A DNA stretch of 64,000 nucleotides from Verrucomicrobiia bacterium (lineage in GTDB: Bacteria; Verrucomicrobiota; Verrucomicrobiia; Palsa-1439), in the NCBI GenBank assembly GCA_035577545.1, contig DATLVI010000015.1, positions 1-64,000 on the forward strand. The letters are read 5' to 3'. Of this stretch, positions 36,762-45,655 are shown piece after piece. Below the pieces are notes generated by a model. That model had not been told where the DNA came from, searched no databases, and saw nothing but the letters and a program-made list of their open reading frames with translations. Positions within the stretch are counted from its first letter, which is position 1. Each line of letters starts with the position of its first letter. Made by a program: the position numbers and the translations under genes.

Positions 36762-36926
36762 TTAGTTACTCGGATTGGTAGCGGGAACGTCGTTCGGGTT
36801 GCTCTTGCCGGGAGCGTGCGCCGGGTTGCCCGAGGGGAATTGCCCGGGCGGGAAGTTCGCACTTGATGGGGCAATCCGCAGTTCCAGCTCCTCGATCTCC
36901 AGCCGGATTTCTTCGCGCTCTTTCAT
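36762..36926 (-). CDS. Short leader-bearing peptide 2 (candidate RiPP-like precursor)
   Basis: 54 residues, first in the set. Ribosome site AGGTGAT lies before the ATG. N-terminus MKEREEIRLEIEELELRIAP matches peptide 1, followed by an Asn/Pro/Ser-rich end (SSANFPPGQFPSGNPAHAPG, VPATNPSN). Two stops in a row (TAA TAG) close it. The charged, helical EEIxLExEELExRIAP part is the probable recognition leader. Confidence 0.72.
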   Translation of the reverse strand: MKEREEIRLEIEELELRIAPSSANFPPGQFPSGNPAHAPGKSNPNDVPATNPSN

Positions 36927-36992
36927 CACATATCACCTGCATCCCTGAAATAATATGGAATACAACGCCGAGCCGGATTGAGAGTATCCCCC

Positions 36993-37006
36993 TGTGAACA
37001 TTCACA
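36993..37006. promoter_or_regulatory. Palindrome TGTGAA-CA-TTCACA, possible operator
   Basis: Six-base arms around CA, 67 bases upstream of the peptide 2 ATG, a usual position for an operator over a promoter. It resembles a CRP-type site but with a 4-base instead of a 6-base gap between TGTGA and TCACA. The regulator is unknown. Confidence 0.35.
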
Positions 37007-37406
37007 CAATCGGGCACGAGATGTTTCGGCAATAGGAAGAATCCCTAGAAACGGGATCAGGAGTGGCTCATTGCATATTCCGGAAATTGAGCCAGGAGAG
37101 CCGCAAGGGTGACCCCTTATAAGGATCGTCGCCAGGCCCAGAGAAGCCTCAATGAGAATCTTGCTCGCCAAACAAGCGCCCACGTTTCATTCCCTTTCGT
37201 CTAACCCACCCGTGCCCGAACCCGACGGCCTTCGGCAAAGCGCGCGTCGTGGCGTAACAGACTGCCTTTCCGAAGACAGGCGGAGATTACCAAATGGCCT
37301 GTAGGATTGCAAGCCTTATTTTTCAAGGGCGAGAGGGTTGATGCGTCGGTCGTTGATTATTGACGGCGGCCTGGATGGGAGGGCGGATTGCGGACGCAGG
37401 TGGGGA

Positions 37407-37460
37407 GGAAGATCCCTTCCGAAACATTATGCATGGCTTGCGCCAAGGACTTGTCCGGTG
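37407..37460 (+). pseudogene. Fragment of the P-loop kinase-like gene
   Basis: 54 bases match 34070-34123 at 46 positions without gaps. Translation GRSLPKHYAWLAPRTCPV parallels GRSLAKHQAWLSARTCPV of the frameshifted kinase. Nothing else of the gene is present. Decayed paralogue end. Confidence 0.7.
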
Positions 37461-37520
37461 GAAACAGAACCTGCGCTTCGCAGAAGCGCAGCTACAACCC
37501 TAGTCCTGATTGCCAGGCGC

Positions 37521-37794
37521 ATATCGTAAATTGATAATTTTACTGGACGTGGTATTCGGGGGCGGGTATAGTGGGGAGAATACAAATGAACGTTAAACGC
37601 TCAACATCCAACACTCAACGTTCAAGGGGACGGGGATCCTCCTTCGCCAAGGCTACGGCGGACAAGGAGGGGCCGCAAAAACATGCATTTCTGCGAAACG
37701 AACCGGATTCATTTGAGTGGTAAAACAGGAGATAGCGCATTGAGGGGCAACTTGATGCGAAGCGGAAGTGACGGAATTCCAATCCGGTTCGTTT
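37521..37794 (+). repeat. Promoter-headed dispersed repeat, copy B
   Basis: Head ATATCGTAAATTGATAATTT, TGGACG at 37544-37549, 17 bases, TATAGT at 37567-37572. Middle TTCGCCAAGGCTACGGCGGA at 37643. Tail TTTCTGCGAAACGAACC at 37688. AAACGAACCGGATT (37696-37709) is mirrored by its exact complement at 37781-37794. The outer span of this inverted pair is 99 bases, as in copy D. Ends 130 bases before parA. Confidence 0.7.
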
Positions 37795-37924
37795 GGAATG
37801 GGAATGCGCATGCGCTGAGTCGATCGGACGCGACGGAGCGCGTCCCTCCGAGCGACGAATTGGAAGGTGGCCGGGCGGATAACAGCCTTGCGAGGGGTGC
37901 TCATCTCGGTTATAAGGCGGGGGA

Positions 37925-38773
37925 ATGAGTACGCGCAGTATCGCGCTGGCCAATCAAAAGGGAGGCGTTGGCAAAACCACCACGGCTGTCAGCCTGGCGG
38001 CGTGTCTGGCTGAGCGGGGGAAGCATACGCTGTTGCTGGACCTCGACCCGCAGGCGAATGCGACGAGCGCGTTGGGGTTGGAGAAACTTTCGGGTGGGAG
38101 CGTTTACAAGGCGCTGCTTGGCAGCGCGTTGTTGGCGGATTCGATCCAGCCGTCGGGGCTGGAGCATCTCGATGTGATCCCGAGCGAGGTGGACCTGGCG
38201 GTGGCGGAAGTGGACGTGGCGCGCGCGGAGAACTATTTACAGCGGTTGCAGTTTGCGTTGACGCCGATTCAGAACGCGGAGCGGTATGAGTTTATCATTG
38301 TGGATTGTCCGCCGTCGCTCGGCATTCTCACGATGAACGGACTGGCGGCGGTGGATAGCGTTTTGGTTCCGATGCAGGCGGAATATTTTGCGTTGGAGGG
38401 TTTGGCGGTGATCACGCGGGTGTTGCAACAGATCCGCGACAGCGGCGCGAATCCGTCCCTGGAACTGGAGGGGATCGTCCTGACGATGTACGATGGGCGG
38501 ACGAACCTGGCGCAGCAGGTGGCGGCAGAAGTGCGCAAACATTTTCCCGGCAAGGTTTACAAGACAATTATCCCGCGGACGGTGCGGTTGGCGGAAGCGC
38601 CGAGTTTTGGGAAACCCATTACCACGTACGACACCGCTTCGTATGCGGCGAAATGTTACCGTTCTTTGACAGATGAACTGCTGGCGCCACCGTCTGCAGT
38701 TTCTGAACAAGCTCCCACCGAAGGCGCGCCAAACATGGAAGCGCCATCATCGACACCCTTGCCGGCAGCTTGA
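37925..38773 (+). CDS. parA: ParA/Soj-family ATPase
   Basis: 282 residues. Deviant Walker A KGGVGKTTTAVSLAACL, DLDPQANATSALG, and Walker B YEFIIVDCPPSLGIL. PRTVRLAEAPSFGKPI is the family's late signature. ParA ATPases move chromosomes, plasmids or protein complexes along the nucleoid. Usually parB follows; here the next gene is a convergent secreted protein and no ParB-like gene is in the window. The Ala/Pro-rich C-terminal 30 residues are additional. Confidence 0.88.
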   Translation: MSTRSIALANQKGGVGKTTTAVSLAACLAERGKHTLLLDLDPQANATSALGLEKLSGGSVYKALLGSALLADSIQPSGLEHLDVIPSEVDLAVAEVDVARAENYLQRLQFALTPIQNAERYEFIIVDCPPSLGILTMNGLAAVDSVLVPMQAEYFALEGLAVITRVLQQIRDSGANPSLELEGIVLTMYDGRTNLAQQVAAEVRKHFPGKVYKTIIPRTVRLAEAPSFGKPITTYDTASYAAKCYRSLTDELLAPPSAVSEQAPTEGAPNMEAPSSTPLPAA

Positions 38774-38792
38774 TCGAAAAGGGGTCGAGAAT

Positions 38793-39428
38793 TCAATCGG
38801 CTGACTTGCCGGCTTCGTCCACCATGCGAAATTCCAGCCGATGGATTTCGTTTTCCGAGGCTCCGTAAGCGATGGCCATCCGCGACTTGTCGGCGGTTCG
38901 CTTGATATAGATGCCCGGCATCAATGAGATGGGGCGCCAGGCATCGGCCCACGTGGAATTGCCCTTGTTGTTTTCCAACAGGGCGCTGATCGCGGCTGGC
39001 GAAAAGAACATGAAATGTCCGACTTTATCGCCATGCGTGTTCTTCCGCGAGGTGAGAGGGCAGTTGATTGCCTCGCGCACGGACAAGCCGGAAAAGTCGA
39101 CACCATCGTATTTCTCGCCCGCGTTGCCGAGATAGGCCGTGACGTCCAGGCCGCCCTTCGTGAACGTGCAGCGCTCGCGGGTTTCCACGAGATCGAGGTT
39201 GTAGTTATCGTTCGTCGAGGCAATCAGGCTGACATTCGTGGTGAAGGATTCCGTGAGTTCCACGTAGTATCCTTTTTGAGTGGGGATGTCCCCCGTGCTG
39301 ATCTCCACCGCGTGGGGCGATCCATATCGCTGGACGAGGGTCGGCTCCGAATCGCCGAGCCAGGCGTTGGCAGTGGTGATGGCGGCCAGTGATGCCGCGA
39401 TGGTCAGGGCAATGGAGGGCGATTTCAT
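38793..39428 (-). CDS. Exported protein of unknown function
   Basis: 211 residues with a signal peptide (SIALTIAASLAAITTANA). The start GDSEPTLVQRYGSPH resembles small exported proteins of Verrucomicrobiota in which a short motif with a conserved RYG precedes a beta-rich domain. Further blocks are CTFTKGGLDVTAYLG and SRMAIAYGASENEIHRLEF. No catalytic pattern visible. Convergent with parA. Confidence 0.7.
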   Translation of the reverse strand: MKSPSIALTIAASLAAITTANAWLGDSEPTLVQRYGSPHAVEISTGDIPTQKGYYVELTESFTTNVSLIASTNDNYNLDLVETRERCTFTKGGLDVTAYLGNAGEKYDGVDFSGLSVREAINCPLTSRKNTHGDKVGHFMFFSPAAISALLENNKGNSTWADAWRPISLMPGIYIKRTADKSRMAIAYGASENEIHRLEFRMVDEAGKSAD

Positions 39429-39528
39429 TTTATTCCGTTACGACATTACTCTCCCTCAAACCAAAACCCCAGTCAAACCATATGCAGCGTGAGTTGACGC
39501 CTACAACCTGAAAGCCTACGATGCCGCC

Positions 39529-41742
39529 ATGCGGAAGATCCTGATACTGATTGGCATTGTGACCGGCGCAATGTTGGCCGGCAACTGCCGGGCGGCGGTG
39601 ACGTTGCCCGAGACAAGGGGCGGGGTCGGCGTTCAGGTGACCACGAATGGCGACTACGAGATTCGCGTGCACGAACCGTCGTGGGTCTTTGCTGGAAACG
39701 TGGGTTACCCGATCCAGGAGATCAAGACGTTGTCGGGCCAGGACGCGATTGGCGCATATCACGAAGTGACGTTCCGCTGGAACGCGCAGTTTTCGGCCGG
39801 CATCCGGCGCTACGACGATAAACCTGCGGTGCTCTTTTCGGTGAACGCACCTGCCGGCGCGAATGTGACGAATGTGGCGTTCCCGTCGTTTACCCGTTTA
39901 CCCGCCAACCTGCATGGGTTCAGTTATCGCGAGGAGAACTTTGCGCCGCCGAGTTTCAAGCTGGAACAAAACGGCACCCCGTGGTTGCTATTCGATGACG
40001 CGGTCAACACGGCGGTTATTTCGCCCGCTACGAACTTTCTTGTTGCGCGCCTGTCCGGCGATGGACGGAAGGGAATCGCCAGCGGATTGAACCCCGAGGT
40101 CGGCACGTTGGACAAGCCGCTGACGCATCGGAGCCTCTTGGTCTTCGGGCGAGGCGTGGGGGCGACTTTCCAGGCGTGGGGAGAGATGTTGACCGACTTG
40201 TATGGCAAGAAGCGCCCGACGTATGACGCCGATCCGACGCTGAAAAGCTTCGGTTACTGGACCGATAATGGAGCGGATTACTATTACCGATACGACAAGG
40301 ACCTCGGCTATCGCGGGACGCTGTTGAAGATGCTGGAAAGTTACCGGCGCCAGTTCATCACGTTGGGCTATTTCCAACTTGATAGTTGGTGGTACCAAAA
40401 ATCCACCCGGGAACCCGATGGCAAGCAGGGCAAGGAGAAGAAGGTTGCGGAGTTGCCTGCCGGCCGGTGGAACCGCTACGGGGGGACGATGGATTACACG
40501 GCCGACCCCGATCTGTTCCCTCTGGGACTGGCCGCGTTCCACAAAGAAATCAATTTGCCGCTGGTGGTGCATGGCCGCTGGGTGGACCGCGAAAGTCCCT
40601 ATCAAAAGCAATACAAGTTCTCCGGCGTGGCCCCGATTGATCCCGCGTACTGGGAAGACCGCATGACCTACCTCGCGACGAATGGCGTTTGCTGTTACGA
40701 GCAGGATTGGTTGGACCGGATTTATTTCAATAGCGACCTGGGCCGCGCCGTCGGACTCGGCGACGCGTTCGCCGACGGCATGGCTGCGGCGAGCGCCGAT
40801 CACGGCCTGACGATGCAATATTGCATGGCGTTACCGCGCCATTTCCTGCAGGGGGCGAAGTATTCCAACCTCACGACCATCCGCACCAGTGGCGACCGGT
40901 TTGAACCGGGAAAGTGGCGTCCCTTCCTGTACACGTCCCAACTCGCCGCCGCCCTCGGGATGTGGCCGTGGTGTGATGTCTTCAAGAGCGGTGAGAAAGG
41001 CAACATGATCGTGGCCGTGCTTTCCGCGGGCGTGGTTGGCACCGGCGACGCGATGGGCAAAGAAGCGCCGGAAAACATCCGGCTCGCGGCCCGCGCGGAT
41101 GGTGTCCTCGTCAAGCCCGACCGGCCGGTGGTTCCCACGGATGACACCTACTTGCGGGAGGCCCGTGGTGTTGGTGGCCTGCTCAGCGCCTGGACCTGCA
41201 CAGACCACGGCGATCACCGGACATTGTACGGCTTCGCCTTCGTGCCGGATAAAAAGAAGATGTCGGATGCAGGCACTGGCTGGACCATCACACCGGCGGC
41301 GTTCGGGATCCGGTCGCCGGCTTACGTTTATGACGTGATTCGGAAACGAGGTGTGACACTGGCGACAGGCAAGGCCTACGATGCCGATCTCGAAGGCAGT
41401 CAATATGCGTTCGTGATCATCGCGCCGATCGGCCCATCGGGCATCGCTTTTCTTGGCGACCCAGACAAGATTGCTTCGACCGGCAAACAGCGCATCGCCG
41501 ACATTCGCGAATCCGCCGAAAGCTTGAAGGTAACGGTCCTCACGGCGGCCGGTGAGTCCGCGGTGACACTTCATGGTTTCGCCGAGGCTGCACCTGTCTG
41601 CCAACTGGCTGACGGGAAAGAATTGCCGGTTCAATACGACGCCACGACGAAGAATTTCACCGTCGCCGTCAACGTGCCCGCCGCTGGAGGAGAGCACGTC
41701 GTGATGTTCCGTCGCGCAGGCGCCCAGATGGAGAAAGAATGA
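39529..41742 (+). CDS. Secreted glycosidase-like protein (GH36/GH31-type barrel)
   Basis: 737 residues. Signal peptide MRKILILIGIVTGAMLAG. An N-terminal beta-sandwich (25-230) is followed by a TIM barrel beginning FGYWTDNGADYYYRYDKDLG, with TLGYFQLDSWWYQKS and CCYEQDWLDRIYFNSD as candidate acid positions, and a C-terminal beta domain (about 620-735). The layout resembles alpha-galactosidases of clan GH-D. Catalytic residues cannot be fixed by eye; family level is tentative. Confidence 0.65.
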   Translation: MRKILILIGIVTGAMLAGNCRAAVTLPETRGGVGVQVTTNGDYEIRVHEPSWVFAGNVGYPIQEIKTLSGQDAIGAYHEVTFRWNAQFSAGIRRYDDKPAVLFSVNAPAGANVTNVAFPSFTRLPANLHGFSYREENFAPPSFKLEQNGTPWLLFDDAVNTAVISPATNFLVARLSGDGRKGIASGLNPEVGTLDKPLTHRSLLVFGRGVGATFQAWGEMLTDLYGKKRPTYDADPTLKSFGYWTDNGADYYYRYDKDLGYRGTLLKMLESYRRQFITLGYFQLDSWWYQKSTREPDGKQGKEKKVAELPAGRWNRYGGTMDYTADPDLFPLGLAAFHKEINLPLVVHGRWVDRESPYQKQYKFSGVAPIDPAYWEDRMTYLATNGVCCYEQDWLDRIYFNSDLGRAVGLGDAFADGMAAASADHGLTMQYCMALPRHFLQGAKYSNLTTIRTSGDRFEPGKWRPFLYTSQLAAALGMWPWCDVFKSGEKGNMIVAVLSAGVVGTGDAMGKEAPENIRLAARADGVLVKPDRPVVPTDDTYLREARGVGGLLSAWTCTDHGDHRTLYGFAFVPDKKKMSDAGTGWTITPAAFGIRSPAYVYDVIRKRGVTLATGKAYDADLEGSQYAFVIIAPIGPSGIAFLGDPDKIASTGKQRIADIRESAESLKVTVLTAAGESAVTLHGFAEAAPVCQLADGKELPVQYDATTKNFTVAVNVPAAGGEHVVMFRRAGAQMEKE

Positions 41743-41760
41743 AACCGCCCATTTGAGAAG

Positions 41761-41837
<77 letters not shown>

Positions 41838-42031
41838 ATGACGTTGGAAAGTTCAAGGCCATGCCCATTCCAAGACCTTCAGGGCCGCATACTAAACCGC
41901 CAACACTTGCCGGGCAAGAGCGCTTTTTCGATCAACACGGTAGAATTCCCCGCCCTGCTGAATAATCCTCTATGTTTGGCGGCAGAGTTGTGCTAACAGC
42001 GAAGAAGTTCCGTCCGTAGGCGAGTCAATGT

Positions 42032-43759
42032 GTGAATAAATCTTCTCTATCTGTCGACACCTGGAAGGAAGCATTGGCGTCGCGCTGGTGCGACGCGTTG
42101 ATCATCTTCGGGTTGGTCCTGTTTGCGAGTTTTTCGTTCTACGCGACCCCCGAGTTTGCCGCCAACCTGCCGGAAGATGGTGGAGACTCGGCGATTCCCG
42201 CGGTGAACCTGCTCGAACGGGGAAAGCTGGTACTGACAGCGTATGGCCACGACTTTCCGCCGGCGCATCCGTTCGGGCTACCGCTCTTGTTGATACCTGC
42301 GTACGTGGTGGCTGGACATTTCCTCGGAAACGGGATCTACGCGATTCTTTTTTGCGCGCTCGGTTCCATTGTGGTCGCATATATCCTGGGCATGAAGTTG
42401 GGAGGACGATTGTGCGGCAGTTTCGCCGCGTTGTTCCTGATCACGCATTACGGCTTCTGGCAGTATTCGCAGAAGATCATGAGCGAAGTGCCGTCGGTGT
42501 TTCTTCTTGCGAGCGTGCTGGCCCTGGTGTTTTCCGTTCGCCCGGAACAACCATCAGGTTTTCGGCATGTCGCCGCTGGAGCCCTCCTTGGGTTTGCCGT
42601 CACGGTCCGTTACGACAACGTGCTGTGGGTTGCGCCGACCGCGGCGTTGTTGCTATTGGGCGCAGGTTCGTGGCCGGAGCGGCGGCGGCGTGTGGGGCTC
42701 TGTCTGTCTGGATTCGCGCCCTGGCTCCTTCTCCTGGCTGTTTATCACCAGGTTACATTCGGGAACTCGTGGCGGACGGGTTACAGCTACTGGGGAAATG
42801 CCGGTGATTCCACACAACCGATGTTCTCCACGCAATACGTCACGACCGCGGGGTTTCTGCGGTTGAAAAAAATCGATCGGCAATTCGCCGGGGTGGTCGA
42901 AGGGAATGGGATGTTCTACATCCGATCAGTGTTCGCAGAGTCGGACACGACGCGCGTCCTGGGCAATCCACTCTATTGGCAGTTGCCCGGCCGCCGAATC
43001 TACCAGTTATTGGTGTGGCTGCGGACATTGCTGGGCGCGGTCGGCATTGCAGCGTGTGTGGCAGCCTGGCGGACAAACCCTGAGCGGCGCCAATTCTTGC
43101 TTTGGGCGGTACCATCCGCGCTCGCCAGCATCGGCTTTTATATGCTCTACTTCTATCAAGGCGAACGGTTCCTCATGCGGCTCGTCCCGTTGTTCTGTCT
43201 TGCGAACGGCCTGGGCGTAACCGTGGTGGTGACAAGGTTGTCCGTACAGTCTATGCGGGTAAGCGCGACGATCCTCGTTGGCGTGATGATTGCGGGACTT
43301 GCGTTTTACAACTGGCAAATGGGTTTTCCAGCGGGCAACGATTTACATCTCTACGAAGTCTTCACTCAAGCCACTCACCGCATGGAACCGGATGCGGTCA
43401 TGGTCACCAATATCGATCCATTCCGCGTTGATGCCTACCTGATTCATGGCACGAAACGTCTTGCCGTGCCGCTCTTCCGCGACCGAGGGGGACTGGCAGT
43501 CTATGTTAACGGGAACGCAACGCGAACTTCCTTCGAACCGTTCGTCGCCACGGAGGAACCCGAACGACTGCGCGAATTGCTGCGTTCCGGGAGGCCAGTT
43601 TACTGGCTCATCGACAACCCCTGGACCGGGCGGCCTCCCATCGGTCTGGACACGCTGCAACGACTGTTTCGACTACAAGTCCTGGCCACGGCAAATCCGA
43701 ATGGGTCTGGTGACCAGCCGTATTTTGGGCGCCTCGAGGATCTGCCACAAGGGCGGTGA
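42032..43759 (+). CDS. Multi-span membrane glycosyltransferase (GT39/ArnT-like)
   Basis: 575 residues. GTG start; the nearby ATG runs into a stop after three codons. About ten membrane helices, with an early luminal loop ETPEF-like AANLPEDGGDSAIPAVNLLE that carries the Asp-rich motif of PMT-type (lipid-linked sugar) transferases, then AYGHDFPPAHPFGLPLLLIP. A 160-residue soluble end. Family members move sugars from polyprenyl phosphate to lipids or proteins in the periplasm. Substrate unknown. Confidence 0.75.
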   Translation: MNKSSLSVDTWKEALASRWCDALIIFGLVLFASFSFYATPEFAANLPEDGGDSAIPAVNLLERGKLVLTAYGHDFPPAHPFGLPLLLIPAYVVAGHFLGNGIYAILFCALGSIVVAYILGMKLGGRLCGSFAALFLITHYGFWQYSQKIMSEVPSVFLLASVLALVFSVRPEQPSGFRHVAAGALLGFAVTVRYDNVLWVAPTAALLLLGAGSWPERRRRVGLCLSGFAPWLLLLAVYHQVTFGNSWRTGYSYWGNAGDSTQPMFSTQYVTTAGFLRLKKIDRQFAGVVEGNGMFYIRSVFAESDTTRVLGNPLYWQLPGRRIYQLLVWLRTLLGAVGIAACVAAWRTNPERRQFLLWAVPSALASIGFYMLYFYQGERFLMRLVPLFCLANGLGVTVVVTRLSVQSMRVSATILVGVMIAGLAFYNWQMGFPAGNDLHLYEVFTQATHRMEPDAVMVTNIDPFRVDAYLIHGTKRLAVPLFRDRGGLAVYVNGNATRTSFEPFVATEEPERLRELLRSGRPVYWLIDNPWTGRPPIGLDTLQRLFRLQVLATANPNGSGDQPYFGRLEDLPQGR

Positions 43760-43827
43760 AGGCATGCCAATCTGAAAACTGTCCACCGCACGACGTCTTT
43801 TAGATCAACTCAACCGGTCGCTCGGTA

Positions 43828-45522
43828 TTAATGACCATGCAGACGGAAAAACCCACGGTTGAGGCCCGGGCTATTGGTCAGGACGTAGTTGTTGCCGACA
43901 ACTGTCACCCCCGACGTGACCGCGGTCCAATCGCCGGCAGCAAGGCTGGTCGCAACTTCCAGGACGGCATTGGTGGCGGATGATGGCCAGGAAATCACGG
44001 CCTGGTTGTTCAGTTGCTTGATTTGTAACGCATCCGGAGTATAGAACGAAACCGGGTCGGAGCTAATGCCATTCGCCACAACGACCAGCGAGTAGATTCC
44101 AGCAGCCAAACCGGTCGGCAACCTGAATTCCGTGGTCTCCGGCGTAGTTCCGGTCATGACACCGGTACTGCTCCAATTGTAGGTCCGCGCGTAGCGGACA
44201 TTGCCGGCGGCATCAGTGAGGCGGATAATCGGATAGTTGCTGTTCATCTGCCAGTCGTCGCCATAGGCCGCGCCTTCCGAGATGCCGTTGAGCAGTGTGC
44301 CGGTCAGGTGATACGAGCCGTCAGCGTTCGGCGTGATCCTGCTGATGGCCGGCTTCCCGGCGGCCAGTGGAGAGCCGTCGGGCCGGTAAACATATAGCCG
44401 GGAGCTGAATTCGGAGTAGAGTACGGTCCCATCCGGCAGGTCGAGCATGGCGGTCCAATAGGAAGGGTGATTGACGCTGGTGCCGCCCGCCGGAGCATTT
44501 GCCTGGGTGAAAGCGTTGCTGACAGGATCATACTCGTAGAAGCTTGTCGGCGTGGGGAAATTGTTGGTCGTGGGAGACGGAGACACAGCGCAAAGAATCT
44601 TACCATTGACCATCATGGCTGCTGCTGCATCGGGCGTTCCTTGCCCGTTGGGAATGTTGGGGCCGGCCGTCCAAATGCCAGGACTGGTCGTACCTGTCGG
44701 GGCGTACAGAGCGGTGTGCCCGGTGCTGCCCAGAAAAAAGGCCTTACCGTTTGGCAACAGGAAAGCGGCTCCCAGCTCACTCAGAAGGCTGTCATAGAGA
44801 GATACCGGGACAACCCCATCATTGACCCACGTGTTCGAGGAAGGAATGTAGCGTTCCGAGTTGACGCCAAACGGGTCAATAGTGAGGATGCTGTCGTCAG
44901 GCAGCTTCACCCAACTGGCTTCGTCCTGATCGTCAACCCCGATGAAATTCGGTCCGTCCGTCCACGTATTGCTGCCGTAGTTGAAGATGACGGTGCCGCC
45001 GGAGTAAACCGGCGCCACGAGTACGTTACCATTGGGCAGTGTCTTCGATACCGAGTCATAGAAATCCTTTCCAGAACTCGGAAGCGAGGTCCACACGTTG
45101 GCCAGGGGATCATACACCTCGGCCGTGCTCGAATTCGCTGAATGCAGACCCGCGGAGCCATATTCGCCACCGGCGACGAAGACCCTGCCGTCTTTGAGGA
45201 CTTGCGAGGCGAAGTAAAGGCGCGCGTCGTGCATTGCGGCCAGCGTCGTCCACGTGCCATTGACGTAGCTGCCGTGAATGTCCGGCGTGAGCCGATACCA
45301 ACTGCTGCTCACGCCGGCCTGTTGCGCCATGACCGTGCCGTCGGAGAGCAGGAGCATGAGATCTACCGAACCGGGCGCGTTATGGGCCAGCGCTGTCCAG
45401 GTTCCCGCAGCCATGGCCTGCGGCGGAATGAATGGCGCACAAACGGCCAGCAGGACTCCCAGCCAGCGGCAACGACTGGACAAAGCCGCGCGGGTCGCGC
45501 GATGGGGGAGCGCCGCAAGCAT
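43828..45522 (-). CDS. Secreted kelch/galactose-oxidase-like protein
   Basis: 564 residues, signal peptide (WLGVLLAVCAPFIPPQAMA). Kelch repeats at about 40-350 (LKDGRVFVAGGEYGSAGLHS, STAEVYDPLANVWTSLPSSG, TLPNGNVLVAPVYSGGTVIF). Then a beta domain resembling the DUF1929 C-terminal domain of galactose oxidases (about 360-470: RITPNADGSYHLTG, EFRLPTGLAAGIYSL) and a last beta tail (QLNNQAVISWPSSATNAVLE). Copper ligands of galactose oxidase were not identified, so enzyme activity is doubtful. Confidence 0.75.
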   Translation of the reverse strand: MLAALPHRATRAALSSRCRWLGVLLAVCAPFIPPQAMAAGTWTALAHNAPGSVDLMLLLSDGTVMAQQAGVSSSWYRLTPDIHGSYVNGTWTTLAAMHDARLYFASQVLKDGRVFVAGGEYGSAGLHSANSSTAEVYDPLANVWTSLPSSGKDFYDSVSKTLPNGNVLVAPVYSGGTVIFNYGSNTWTDGPNFIGVDDQDEASWVKLPDDSILTIDPFGVNSERYIPSSNTWVNDGVVPVSLYDSLLSELGAAFLLPNGKAFFLGSTGHTALYAPTGTTSPGIWTAGPNIPNGQGTPDAAAAMMVNGKILCAVSPSPTTNNFPTPTSFYEYDPVSNAFTQANAPAGGTSVNHPSYWTAMLDLPDGTVLYSEFSSRLYVYRPDGSPLAAGKPAISRITPNADGSYHLTGTLLNGISEGAAYGDDWQMNSNYPIIRLTDAAGNVRYARTYNWSSTGVMTGTTPETTEFRLPTGLAAGIYSLVVVANGISSDPVSFYTPDALQIKQLNNQAVISWPSSATNAVLEVATSLAAGDWTAVTSGVTVVGNNYVLTNSPGLNRGFFRLHGH

Positions 45523-45655
45523 AAGGACGTGATCTAAGCATGTATTGTCATGGAACTCAAGGATTTTCAGGCTTATAAGGTCGCATCAGCCGGAGTGGAT
45601 CTGTTGCCGAGAAATTGCTTGCGTCACCTTTCGCGTCCGCCCATTCTAGCGGGCC

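Larger units (their letters stand above)
36927..37924. other. Long intergenic region upstream of the peptide locus and of parA
   Basis: About 1 kb with no intact gene. It contains a TGTGAACATTCACA palindrome, a kinase fragment (37407-37460), a TGCGCTTC-GCA-GAAGCGCA hairpin near 37475, promoter-headed repeat copy B, and a GGACGCG/CGCGTCC hairpin at 37826-37845. Promoters for the peptides (minus) and parA (plus) must lie here but could not be placed with confidence. Confidence 0.6.

Noticed and set aside
36993-37006. TGTGAACATTCACA as a true CRP site
   Set aside because: The spacer between half-sites is 4 bases instead of 6 and no CRP-family gene is in the window; retained only as a possible operator.
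37338-37529. 63-codon open frame around the kinase fragment as a gene
   Set aside because: Only the 18 residues matching the kinase are meaningful; the rest runs through hairpin repeats and stops arbitrarily.
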